Below, in pieces: positions 56,464-64,000 of a stretch of 64,000 nt of DNA (positions are counted from its first letter, which is position 1; each line of letters starts with the position of its first letter). Position numbers and translations under genes: made by a program. The notes below the pieces were generated by a model. The model was not told the DNA's origin and did no database searches. It saw only the letters and a list, made by a program, of their open reading frames with translations. This DNA comes from Aquimarina macrocephali JAMB N27. GTDB lineage: Bacteria > Bacteroidota > Bacteroidia > Flavobacteriales > Flavobacteriaceae. Location of the stretch: contig NZ_JACA01000024.1 in assembly GCF_000520995.1 (NCBI RefSeq), forward strand, positions 1 to 64,000, in the 5' to 3' direction.

Positions 56464-57175
56464 CCCTTAATAGCTGAGTTTTTGAAGATATATTGTTTTG
56501 ATCTATTTCAATAATTCTGTACCCAAAGACAGAAGTGTTTATTTCTATGGTATTTAGGTTTTTCTCAATTTGATAAGAAACTGCGGGAGTAATATGTTGA
56601 GTAATGTTTTTGTGATTTAAAGTACTCTCTATATGATAATGGCCACAAAAAATAGTAATCTCATTGAGGCTATCTTCTAAAAGGGGGATTATATCCTCTC
56701 GGTTTTTTAGTTTTCCAATTTCATCAACTTTCAGGTTTAGACCAATAATGGGATGATGCACGAAAATGATAATTGGTTTAGCTGAAATAAGTTCTTTTTG
56801 AAGCCAAAGCAGTTGTTTCTTATCCATTACTCCTTCTGAAGAATCTAAGTATATGAATTTATAATACTCTTTTATAGTGCTGCTGTATAATTTTTCTGAA
56901 TCATAATCTGCACCTTTACTATAATGTTTCGAAATTTCAGAAAACATATCATGGTTACCTAGGGTAATTGACAAGGCTTTAGTTTTAAGTTGTTCAAAGA
57001 AATATGAGATCCCTTTGTTTTCTCCAATATCTCCAGTACAGACAACCCGAGTGATCTTCTTATCTTCTATATCTTTTATAATATTGTCGAATCGTTTTCT
57101 TGCTAGTACACCATTTTTTAATGGGTATTCTTCATCCAGATGTAAATCTGTTATATGAGCTATTTTTTCATACAT
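56453..57175 (-). CDS. Calcineurin-like metallophosphoesterase
   Basis: The 240-residue product starts at 57175 (MYEKIAHITDLHLDEEY). All five metal-site blocks are seen: DLH, GDIGEN, GNHD, VHHP and GHYH. Relatives include cyclic-nucleotide phosphodiesterases of the Icc type. The upstream ATG at 57199 would add eight residues without match. The stop region overlaps the DUF7220 start, and the AraC gene is upstream in the same direction. Confidence 0.88.
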   Translation of the reverse strand: MYEKIAHITDLHLDEEYPLKNGVLARKRFDNIIKDIEDKKITRVVCTGDIGENKGISYFFEQLKTKALSITLGNHDMFSEISKHYSKGADYDSEKLYSSTIKEYYKFIYLDSSEGVMDKKQLLWLQKELISAKPIIIFVHHPIIGLNLKVDEIGKLKNREDIIPLLEDSLNEITIFCGHYHIESTLNHKNITQHITPAVSYQIEKNLNTIEINTSVFGYRIIEIDQNNISSKTQLLRDAD

Positions 57176-57244
57176 AAGCTTGTGTTTTAATAAGAACAAA
57201 AATAGATATGCGCGGTATGATGAGTTTATAAAATCTTGCTGATT

Positions 57245-58096
57245 TTATAAATGTTTTCTATACTGTGAAGGAGAGAAACCTGTGTGTTTCTTAAATACAT
57301 TAGAAAAGTAAGATGTATTATCAAAACCACATTCGATGGCAATTTGTAAAACAGAATCTTTAGAATACCGTAATCTGTTCTTTGCTTTTACTAAACGAAT
57401 AGAAGTTAAATATGCTAGTGGTGTATTTCCGTTAATTTCGGTAAATAACCGATGTAAATAATATTTACTGATACCAATATCTCTACTAATAATATCAAGT
57501 GAGATATCTTCACTACTATTATCATTTAAATATTCTTTAGTCATCGAAATTAATTTAAACAGTTCTTTTTTTGTATTGTGTTTAACTATTTTTAATGCCG
57601 AAAACTTAGTGTCAATATTAGTCTGCTCTTGAACAATTGCTTCAGAGATACGAATGAATAAATTATCCATTTGTCGATTAAAATCGTGTTGATTATACTC
57701 ATAAAGATGGGTGATTTTATCTAGTAAAAATCCCACCTCATTCCTTGATTTTTTTTGAGTTACTTCAAGAAATTCAAGTTGTGATGTGTCACTAGTATGA
57801 TATTTATATATTTCATCGATTAGTTTGGGTGATAAGAAGAAAGATAATCCTTTTGTTCCTTTTTTTGCTTTGGTAGTAATACAACTATTATTATTTATAA
57901 TTAGATATTGATTTTTAGTAATCTTAATATCTTGATTGTTAAAATTATAGTGTTTAGTTCCTTCTATAACATACTTTAACGAATAAGTAGATGTATAGGA
58001 TATAGAAATATCATCATGATGCTTAGCGTATAATATCTTATTTTCTAATTGATTCGAAAATGTTGGAGTAGTTGTTATTTCTTCAAGTTTTACCAT
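57245..58096 (-). CDS. AraC-family transcriptional regulator
   Basis: The 283-residue protein has an N-terminal cupin-like ligand domain (about 15-130) and a C-terminal double helix-turn-helix with ISRDIGISKYYLHRLF and AIECGFDNTSYFSNVFKKHTGFSPSQYR. It is a local activator by its context and precedes the phosphoesterase gene by 69 bases. Ligand unknown. Confidence 0.9.
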   Translation of the reverse strand: MVKLEEITTTPTFSNQLENKILYAKHHDDISISYTSTYSLKYVIEGTKHYNFNNQDIKITKNQYLIINNNSCITTKAKKGTKGLSFFLSPKLIDEIYKYHTSDTSQLEFLEVTQKKSRNEVGFLLDKITHLYEYNQHDFNRQMDNLFIRISEAIVQEQTNIDTKFSALKIVKHNTKKELFKLISMTKEYLNDNSSEDISLDIISRDIGISKYYLHRLFTEINGNTPLAYLTSIRLVKAKNRLRYSKDSVLQIAIECGFDNTSYFSNVFKKHTGFSPSQYRKHL

Positions 58097-58209
58097 AAAA
58101 TAAAATCAATTATAAATCAAAAGGTTTGACGGATTTGGTTTAAAGCTTTAAATTTAAGGGTAATCGCCAAAATCCTTAAGAACTACACCCTTTATTAGGC
58201 TTTCGTTTT

Positions 58210-58983
58210 TTACTCTAATATTTTGTTCATTACTTTATCATACCTCGTGTCCATACACACACTAATGTCTGTTGTCATAAATTTTCCATTATAAAAAAGA
58301 CTAAAAATAGTTGCTGGACTTGGAGCAGATTGAGCCTGTTCCATGGTTTCTAATTTAATTATTTTTAATGGAAGTTTTCTGTTTTTAGCAGTTTCAACTA
58401 GAGAGTTTTTTGCGTGAAATTCTGCAAAAGGGCAACGGTTAGAATAATAAACTACGATTCCATTTTTTTCAGAACATTCTCCGCTTTTCACAGATTCATT
58501 AAATTTTGGTAATTCTGCTTTTGGATTTATTTTTTTTACTAAAAGACTAAATCCACTTGAAATTCTTTCAACCTCCTCAAATCCTTGTTTTAGAAACCAT
58601 TTTGTATCACTCATAAAATGAAACTTCTTAGTTCCTACAACCGTTACTAAACCATTTTTTTCTTGACTCTTAGCATCTTCAATTGCTGTTTTTAGAAGCT
58701 CTTTTCCATATCCATTCTTCTTGTATTTTCCAGATACCCAAAAACAATTAATATTCAGGTAATTAGGTGCTTTAATTGGAATCCATGCATTTTCGGCAGG
58801 GCCATATTCTATAAATACTTTTGCTCTTTCATTAATTCGTCTAAATACATATCCGTTATTGAATTCTTTAGTCAACCAATCTTTTTTCGCATGATAGCTA
58901 TCAGAACATTTCTTATCAGATATTGCACAGCATATATGTTCTGCTGATATGTTTTCTGTATTTAAATCGATTAACTGTTCCAT
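58210..58983 (-). CDS. GNAT acetyltransferase with YoaP-like C-terminal domain
   Basis: The 257-residue protein has a GNAT domain (about 20-150) with WVSGKYKKNGYGKELL as the acetyl-CoA loop. A YoaP-like domain follows with a CXXF-type motif (NRCPFAEFH) and the end MTTDISVCMDTRYDKVM. A remnant of a related gene tail lies at 3799-3886. It is the first gene of the second accessory block in minus orientation (block end 61277). No signal peptide; the acceptor substrate is unknown. Confidence 0.87.
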   Translation of the reverse strand: MEQLIDLNTENISAEHICCAISDKKCSDSYHAKKDWLTKEFNNGYVFRRINERAKVFIEYGPAENAWIPIKAPNYLNINCFWVSGKYKKNGYGKELLKTAIEDAKSQEKNGLVTVVGTKKFHFMSDTKWFLKQGFEEVERISSGFSLLVKKINPKAELPKFNESVKSGECSEKNGIVVYYSNRCPFAEFHAKNSLVETAKNRKLPLKIIKLETMEQAQSAPSPATIFSLFYNGKFMTTDISVCMDTRYDKVMNKILE

Positions 58984-59238
58984 TTTGTTTTTTTCTTAAT
59001 AAAGCCTAGTGTTAAATATATATATGATTGACAGTAATATATCTAAACCAATTGACCATTCTAAGTCTATTTTTATTTCTTATTAAACTTATAAAATTTT
59101 GCGCTATAGTAAAAGAAAATAACCTTTAAATCCAATACTGGATTACTAATTACTAAGAGTTTATAAGTAGCACTGAGCTTTTATGAATCACCGAATATTC
59201 TATTTGTGATATGCAGTGTTAGCAATTGTTTTTTTATT

Positions 59239-59805
59239 TTAATAATATTTATTAATTCCGCCAAACCCTTTTATTAGCTTATTATCTCTTGTTTTATTAA
59301 TAAAGTTCGAAATTCGCTTTTCAAATTCCTCTGGTCTTTTTCTTGAACTGTCAATGTATGCAATTCTAATTCGTTTATATGATTCTGAAAACCTTTGATA
59401 ATTACTCCAAACCTCTTTATCTACTTGAATTCGTTTAATTATATCTTCTGAAAAAATAAACTCTTGTTGAATTATTTTATAGACATCATTCTTAATTGAC
59501 TTATGAATCATGTTGTTTTCAAAAAGCCATTTCAAGCGTTCTTTATTTGGTTGAGAAAACGTAGAATTTTTCCTCCTTTTGCTAAACCTTTGAATAGTGG
59601 TTTCTTCATTTAATGATTTGACAGTACTATCTATCCAACCAAAACAAAGAGCCTCTTCAACAGCATCATTATATAGGATTCTTTTTTTTCCTGTCTTTTT
59701 AAGAGGATATTCTAACCAAATATCATCTTTGGCCTCAAAATTAGTTTCTAGCCATTTTCTCCATTCTTTCCTGTCAATGAAATATTTAGTTGATATAGTA
59801 TTCAT
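59239..59805 (-). CDS. YdeI/OmpD-associated family protein, second copy
   Basis: With start at 59805 (MNTISTKYFIDR) the product has 188 residues and matches the same core as the gene at 44293: EWRKWLETNF, EEALCFGWIDSTVKSL, RKNSTFSQPNKERL and a C-terminal SRKRPEEFEKRI segment. The upstream start (59856) is less likely because it overlaps the 3' motif of the previous unit. TGTTAGC on the plus strand follows its 3' side at 59217-59223. Confidence 0.8.
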   Translation of the reverse strand: MNTISTKYFIDRKEWRKWLETNFEAKDDIWLEYPLKKTGKKRILYNDAVEEALCFGWIDSTVKSLNEETTIQRFSKRRKNSTFSQPNKERLKWLFENNMIHKSIKNDVYKIIQQEFIFSEDIIKRIQVDKEVWSNYQRFSESYKRIRIAYIDSSRKRPEEFEKRISNFINKTRDNKLIKGFGGINKYY

Positions 59806-59858
59806 TTTCTTAATGTTTACATCGTAAATAACTGGATATCCAGTTGTTTTATACAATA

Positions 59859-60335
59859 CTAGCAGTTATTGCTTTTCATTATTTCTGATTTAAAAACCCT
59901 TTTGCATTCTGTTTCATTGGCCGAATTTTCTACAATATCGGTTGTAGTTATGTTTCCTCTTTCAAGAATTTTTGGAGGATTTAAATATTCATCTTGCTTA
60001 TGAACTTTGTATGTATTCAAATAATCACTCAACTTAGGTGATAAATCATAAGTCCATTTAACGTTGTAGTTAAAAACCAAATGCAATCTCGAAAGATGAA
60101 AATGATTATTCCATCTGCCATGAATTTCTGGATGTTGTAATGTGTGTGCGTCAACAATTAGAAATCTGTAGGAATGATTTTCAATGTTTGAAAAATCAAT
60201 ATTTTGAAATCCAAGATTAAAAATTTCTAAACATTCATGAATTCCTCTTTTTGTATTAGCTCCACAAAACTGACATTTTCCATTGTTTAAGAGTATAACT
60301 CCATTCTTTTCTGCTAAATCAATATAATCTTGCAT
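59859..60335 (-). CDS. DUF5946-family protein
   Basis: The 158-residue soluble protein has the zinc-finger-like start KCQFCGANTKRGIHECLE (two Cys, then His and Cys). A HTLQHPEIHGRWNNHFHLSRLHL core rich in histidine follows. Both patterns are typical of DUF5946. No enzymatic role is established; a metal-bound site is likely. Its 3' side overlaps the boundary of the next unit (TACTAGCAGTTATTGC on the plus strand). Confidence 0.75.
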   Translation of the reverse strand: MQDYIDLAEKNGVILLNNGKCQFCGANTKRGIHECLEIFNLGFQNIDFSNIENHSYRFLIVDAHTLQHPEIHGRWNNHFHLSRLHLVFNYNVKWTYDLSPKLSDYLNTYKVHKQDEYLNPPKILERGNITTTDIVENSANETECKRVFKSEIMKSNNC

Positions 60336-60356
60336 TGTCTTTTTTGCTTGTTGCTA

Positions 60357-60531
60357 ATGTTTGGTTTAGATCGAGTTTCAATAATTCTATTAAAGCCTTC
60401 TTCACTAGTCAGATATAACATTCCGGCATCTATAGCAAAAGCATAAAATATTCTCCCTGATGATTCTTAGAAAACTCTTTAATTTGTTTTATGGCATTCG
60501 TAAATACCTTTTTAATATCATATTCTGCCAT
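60357..60531 (-). pseudogene. Frameshifted fragment of a small conserved protein
   Basis: From an ATG at 60531 the frame gives MAEYDIKKVFTNAI and then a stop after GEYFMLLL. If one T is added in the TTTT run at about 60444, translation continues as GEYFYAFAIDAGMLYLTSEEGF, the typical layout of small Bacteroidota proteins with FAIDxxxLxxxSxExF. It then runs into the boundary before the next gene after about 60 codons. The family name is not certain. It is a truncated and frameshifted remnant. Confidence 0.6.
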
Positions 60532-60548
60532 CCTAAGTTTGTAGTTTT

Positions 60549-61277
60549 TTATTTTTTTGGCAGATACAATTTCATATTTTCAATTTCTAATTCGTCTAAA
60601 TGGCCCATTTTACTCTCATCTTTGGTAATTAAGTGCATATGTAAATATGAATCGTGATGTGTAAAAATGCCCTTATGTTTGGTCGAGAAAAATCCAACAA
60701 TTTCGGTCTCTTCGTTTTTTAGTTCATAATTTGTCTGCCCTTGGTGAGCTTCATCTGGTGAAGAAACTTTTGTACCTTCTGGCAGATTTTGAACGTGAAT
60801 GATTGCCTTATAAACATTTCCAATCAGCTTAAAAGCAAATGGTCGTTTGTTATCAATTGTTCTCTCGTTAATGAATTTCTCCAGGTCTTGTGTTGTCGTA
60901 ATATTTGAAGGTAGTTCAATTTCTTTCCATTCGTTTATATTTGCATAAACAAAGAAAGGTGCTGAAACATTAAACCTTTTTTCAACTACCATAGTAGAAT
61001 CGGAAGCTACTTTAGAAACATAACTTTTTCCGTTATTAATCAGGAGTTCACCTGTGAGATAACTTTCAGGTCCAAGTCCATAAAGTCCTTTTTTATCCGA
61101 AATGGTGTCAAGGTCAATACTGCTACTCAATTCTCCTTTCCGCATCACATTTTTCATTGCTCCAACAATTATCATGTCAGAATAGGTGTCATCGGAAGTC
61201 GTTTCTTTTGTAGCCAAATTGCAACTTAACAACATTCCAGATGCAAATAGCATGATTACTATATTTCTTATTATCAT
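60549..61277 (-). CDS. Secreted alpha-acetolactate decarboxylase-like lipoprotein
   Basis: The 242-residue product has a lipoprotein leader (LLSCNLAT) and the acetolactate decarboxylase fold. It shows YGLGPESYLTGELL near residue 70, then HVQNLPEGTKV, EIVGFFSTKHKGIF and the zinc-ligand stretch HHDSYLHMHLI. The metal histidines fit the BudA/AldB pattern. The enzyme converts acetolactate to acetoin. Export is less common but known for AldB of Bacillus and relatives. The gene is the last upstream unit of accessory block B. Confidence 0.8.
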   Translation of the reverse strand: MIIRNIVIMLFASGMLLSCNLATKETTSDDTYSDMIIVGAMKNVMRKGELSSSIDLDTISDKKGLYGLGPESYLTGELLINNGKSYVSKVASDSTMVVEKRFNVSAPFFVYANINEWKEIELPSNITTTQDLEKFINERTIDNKRPFAFKLIGNVYKAIIHVQNLPEGTKVSSPDEAHQGQTNYELKNEETEIVGFFSTKHKGIFTHHDSYLHMHLITKDESKMGHLDELEIENMKLYLPKK

Positions 61278-61488
61278 TTATTTCTTGTTTGTCCTTATTT
61301 CAAATTACCGTCAATGTTTAGTATAAGAAACGTAGGGCAGGTGATATTAACTTCATTTCCGGATTGGCACTAAGTCAAATATAAATATTTTACTTTTATC
61401 TTTTTTCTGATAACCCTCAAATTTTATATTTGGCGACTCAGTAAAAGAAACATGACTTCCAGTTAAGTCTTAAATCGTCCTATGTTTT

Positions 61489-62328
61489 TTATACCTTGTT
61501 GTAAGTCGTTTTTTTCCACCATAAACACCCGAAAATTAGTATAATTACTACATAAAAAACATTGAAAATCATAGCATGAATAAGCTCATCGTTCGCCTTT
61601 GTAATAGCTAGGAGTGTACCACCAAAGTGGTTATTACTAGCGTGTAACAATGCGCCTATAAAAATAGAGTATCGATTAAAACCGAGATAGGCAATAATTA
61701 AAGAAAGTGCTATTCCAACCAAAGGATAGGTGATAAAAGCTTCAATATATGGATGTTCAGGAAAATTATACCCTTGCAGAGCAATAGGCATGTGCCAAAT
61801 ACCCCAAACCAATCCAAGAAGAAATATTCCTTTAAAAGCTCCAAAACTATACATTATTTTTTCTTGTAGATATCCTCTCCAGCCAATTTCTTCTCCCAGA
61901 ATAAGAAGTACTAAGATAGGATAACCTAATAGCAATAGAAGGGCTCCCATTAGTGGAGATCCTAATTTAGACAAATCTGGGACTGTTCTTACATCTAAAA
62001 GTATTTGCGTACTAATAATGATTCCAAAATAGAGAATAGGAACCAGAAAAGCCCAAAAAGCATTTTTGTAGCTAGGTTTAAAAAATTTCAAATCTTTCCA
62101 ATTGCCTCCTTCTTTTTTGTTTAGAATAAAAGCTAAGATCGCAGGAATAAAAGAATATACCACCATTATAATTGAATTCGCAATTGGGTCTGAGAAATCA
62201 AAAAGTGATATGGTCGTGAATCCAAATCCCCAAGAAATACCCAGAACTAAAAGAATATACTTTTTTGCCTTCTGAGCTGGATGAATCGGATTTGATACAT
62301 GAGTTTGTTTACTATTAGTTGTGTTCAT
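61489..62328 (-). CDS. CPBP-family intramembrane protease (CAAX-type)
   Basis: The 279-residue protein has about eight membrane helices and the three Abi/CPBP motifs: EEIGWRGYL (glutamate pair and Arg), GLVWGIWHMP (His) and LLHASNNH (His/Asn). Bacterial members process peptides or affect membrane-stress and bacteriocin immunity. The gene is directly downstream of the membrane AraC regulator gene in the same orientation (62 bases). Confidence 0.87.
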   Translation of the reverse strand: MNTTNSKQTHVSNPIHPAQKAKKYILLVLGISWGFGFTTISLFDFSDPIANSIIMVVYSFIPAILAFILNKKEGGNWKDLKFFKPSYKNAFWAFLVPILYFGIIISTQILLDVRTVPDLSKLGSPLMGALLLLLGYPILVLLILGEEIGWRGYLQEKIMYSFGAFKGIFLLGLVWGIWHMPIALQGYNFPEHPYIEAFITYPLVGIALSLIIAYLGFNRYSIFIGALLHASNNHFGGTLLAITKANDELIHAMIFNVFYVVIILIFGCLWWKKTTYNKV

Positions 62329-62390
62329 GACATATTATTTATATGATTAAATGCTAGGCAAATAACCAGATAAACAATGTTTCAATCGAC

Positions 62391-63539
62391 TCATTGGAAA
62401 CTTTGAGACTCTTTATCAGATTGTTTTTTGAATTTTATAGGTGTTATGCCAACTTGTTGTTTGAAAACACGATTAAAAGTAGCTTTGGAATTGAATCCCG
62501 AATCAAAAGCAACGGCAAGTAAGGTTAATTTATCAGCAGTTCCTTCTTCTATTTTTTTTCTAAAATAGTTCACACGATAGGTGTTGACGTATTCGTAAAA
62601 ATTAGAGGCTAAACAAATGTTAAGCAAGTGAGACAATTTCTTATCTGAAATATCTAGGATGGCTGCAGTTTCTCTTAAAGAAAGATCTTGTTTTTTAAAA
62701 AGTTCTTGTTCTGTAAATATTATTTCTAACTGAGTTTTAAGTGCTATAAACTCTGCTGATTCACAATTGAAAAAAGGTATGGGTTTGATTATTTTTTCTT
62801 GAGAGGTTTCCTTTTTAACAGATGCTATAGGATCTTCTTGAATCAAGAAGACTTGTACTTGATTCACCCCATAATAACCAATATACCAAATAAGCAATAC
62901 TAGATAGAAGAGATTTATATATACTAGCCCAGAAATAGGGTAGGCAAGAAGTAAAAGCCCGCTAGTCATATCTATAATTAGGAATAGGATAAGGCCTCGA
63001 ATCCATATAGAGAGCCATTTTAAATCCAATGTATTTATATTAGAATAGTTGTTTTTTACCAGCTTTCTAAAACGTTTCAATAGTTTGTAACTTAGAAAAA
63101 GATAGTAAGCCAAGTGCAATATACCTAGAAAGGGGATTAAGAGAGAAACAATTTGAAAGATGGTTGTTTTGTTGTCGAAAGTGGGGCCCAAGATGTATTG
63201 AGGAATACTATAAATAACAAAAGCAATCCCAAAAGGAAGTAGGCTCCTTATAAAAATTTTGAAATGAATCTTAGAGGTATAGATAATTTTGATATACTGG
63301 AAAATGAATGGTCCTAATACAAAGGATGTAATAATTCCTAGTGGTGATACTATAGTAGCCAGAAAATCCCAGTTCAAATACGAAGAAGCATAGGTAAGAA
63401 ACAAGAGTAAATAACCCAAAAGAATACCAGCTAGAATTTTATTAGCTTTTCGTTTTTTCCAAGTCTTACTTAGGAGTAGAATTAGAAATAGGATGGTGCT
63501 AATACCAGAGTAGGTCAAAAATGTAGTGAGGTCTTTCAA
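62391..63539 (-). CDS. Membrane-anchored AraC-type regulator
   Basis: The 382-residue protein has seven membrane helices (about residues 8-235) followed by a C-terminal AraC double helix-turn-helix (LSLRETAAILDISDKKLSHLL, LLAVAFDSGFNSKATFNRVFKQQVG). It belongs to the 7TM-HTH regulators of Bacteroidota. A 59-bp shared element lies about 110 bases upstream of its start. The CPBP protease gene downstream is a likely target or partner. Confidence 0.88.
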   Translation of the reverse strand: MKDLTTFLTYSGISTILFLILLLSKTWKKRKANKILAGILLGYLLLFLTYASSYLNWDFLATIVSPLGIITSFVLGPFIFQYIKIIYTSKIHFKIFIRSLLPFGIAFVIYSIPQYILGPTFDNKTTIFQIVSLLIPFLGILHLAYYLFLSYKLLKRFRKLVKNNYSNINTLDLKWLSIWIRGLILFLIIDMTSGLLLLAYPISGLVYINLFYLVLLIWYIGYYGVNQVQVFLIQEDPIASVKKETSQEKIIKPIPFFNCESAEFIALKTQLEIIFTEQELFKKQDLSLRETAAILDISDKKLSHLLNICLASNFYEYVNTYRVNYFRKKIEEGTADKLTLLAVAFDSGFNSKATFNRVFKQQVGITPIKFKKQSDKESQSFQ

Positions 63540-63642
63540 AAATATTTTTTTATTGCATCATAAAGCTATTTTAGTTTTTTTTATCAAAAAACTTCTCTTT
63601 TTCTTAAGATAGAGTATTTTTTCTTAATGTTTTACAACAATT

Positions 63643-63707
63643 ATATATAGTTACCATAGTAACTATATATCTTGTATATAAGTAGCTAAAATAATAAATC
63701 TTTTACC
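63643..63707. promoter_or_regulatory. Shared element with perfect 12-bp inverted repeat
   Basis: ATATATAGTTAC (63643-63654) and GTAACTATATAT (63659-63670) are perfectly inverted with CATA between them. The following GTATATAAGTAGCTAAAATAATAAATCTTTTA matches the element at 9095-9153. It lies 104 bases upstream of the AraC membrane regulator gene start and after the permease stop. Confidence 0.55.
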
Positions 63708-63731
63708 CTTTTTATTGTGATATTTTTTGAT

Positions 63732-64000
63732 TTATAATAGGATGTTAAATAAATACCCTGAAATGATGATACAAAGTATTACAACACCAAAAAAGATGGC
63801 AATGAGTTTCAAAGTCATTACTTTTTTTAAAAGCATTGCTTCTGGTAAAGAAAGACCTACTACACCCATCATAAAGGCGATTGCAGTACCTAACGGGATC
63901 CCTTTTGCCACCAATACTTGAACTACAGGAAGTATACCTGATGCATTCGAGTACATGGGCACAGCCAAAATCGTAGCAATAGGAACAGCAAAAAGATTGT
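63732..64000 (-). CDS. YraQ/DUF318-type permease, C-terminal part (cut by window edge)
   Basis: The frame is open to the window edge. The visible 89 residues end the protein with PIATILAVPMYSNASGI, QVLVAKGIPLGTAIAFMMGVVGLSLPEA and a final membrane helix. This is the pattern of PF03773-type permeases (YraQ, ArsP_1 relatives), which export small anions or metalloid compounds. A TTG near 63968 is an internal codon rather than a true start. Substrate unknown. Confidence 0.8.
   Translation of the reverse strand, partial: NLFAVPIATILAVPMYSNASGILPVVQVLVAKGIPLGTAIAFMMGVVGLSLPEAMLLKKVMTLKLIAIFFGVVILCIIISGYLFNILL

Noticed and set aside
58984-59238. Small RNA gene in the 255-base spacer
   Set aside because: There is no clear promoter/terminator pair; only a TGTTAGC motif and a TAAAAGAAA stretch shared with 61421-61457 are seen.
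63727-63921. Plus-strand 64-codon frame at the right end
   Set aside because: It is antisense to the conserved C-terminal part of a permease and follows its codon pattern.

Overview
The window looks like a chromosomal segment of a marine or soil member of the Bacteroidota, most likely family Flavobacteriaceae. The DNA is AT-rich. Several proteins are lipoproteins with the short Bacteroidota-style leader ending in SCK or SCS. One secreted protease carries a type IX secretion (Por) C-terminal sorting domain. Several start regions show the Bacteroidota -7 box TAnnTTTG, and regulation uses LytTR systems and hybrid two-component kinases typical of this phylum. No rRNA, tRNA or CRISPR array was seen.

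Layout. 1-3040: a LytS/LytTR two-component pair, whose regulator is cut short at the window edge, divergent from a serine beta-lactamase-fold lipoprotein. 3140-8400: an accessory block of small unrelated genes, all on the minus strand (membrane proteins, MogA, a broken CobW-type GTPase, a DUF2071 protein, a small P-loop kinase), with REP-like palindromes, a 62-bp direct repeat and gene remnants. 8480-11700: a Crp-like regulator, an isochorismatase-fold hydrolase and a second, intact LytS/LytTR pair. 11900-16510: two secreted EreA/TraB-like proteins and an M12B-type metalloprotease exported by T9SS. 16600-22600: secreted S9 peptidase, sortilin-like beta-propeller and MBL-fold hydrolase. 22700-31560: DASS transporter, M28 peptidase, VWA/MoxR pair, RDD protein and a beta-helix protein. 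31600-36740: a PD-(D/E)XK-like DUF1853 protein downstream of two tandem hybrid sensor kinases. 36840-44120: pirin, S10 peptidase and two amidohydrolases. 44290-58100: ABC-F protein, LuxR-type regulator, an outer membrane protein and many stress or detoxification genes (VOC, quinone reductase, M16, GrpB, GyrI-like, alpha/beta hydrolase, phosphoesterase, AraC). 58200-61280: a second accessory block resembling the first. 61490-64000: CPBP protease, membrane AraC regulator and the end of a YraQ-type permease.

How the genes fit together. The conserved backbone is dominated by secreted peptidases and amidohydrolases plus a carboxylate transporter, which fits an organism that degrades protein and takes up the products. 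Two-component and one-component regulators are dense. The two accessory blocks share small single-gene units in one orientation, a recurrent TGTTAGC-like sequence beside the 3' ends, and decayed remnants. One remnant in block A matches the end of an intact gene in block B. This cassette-like organisation, the paired TGACATAGGGTTGTCA operators, the 59-bp element shared by two regulator promoters, and the heme-ligand-less COX1-like protein are the observations most worth a second look.
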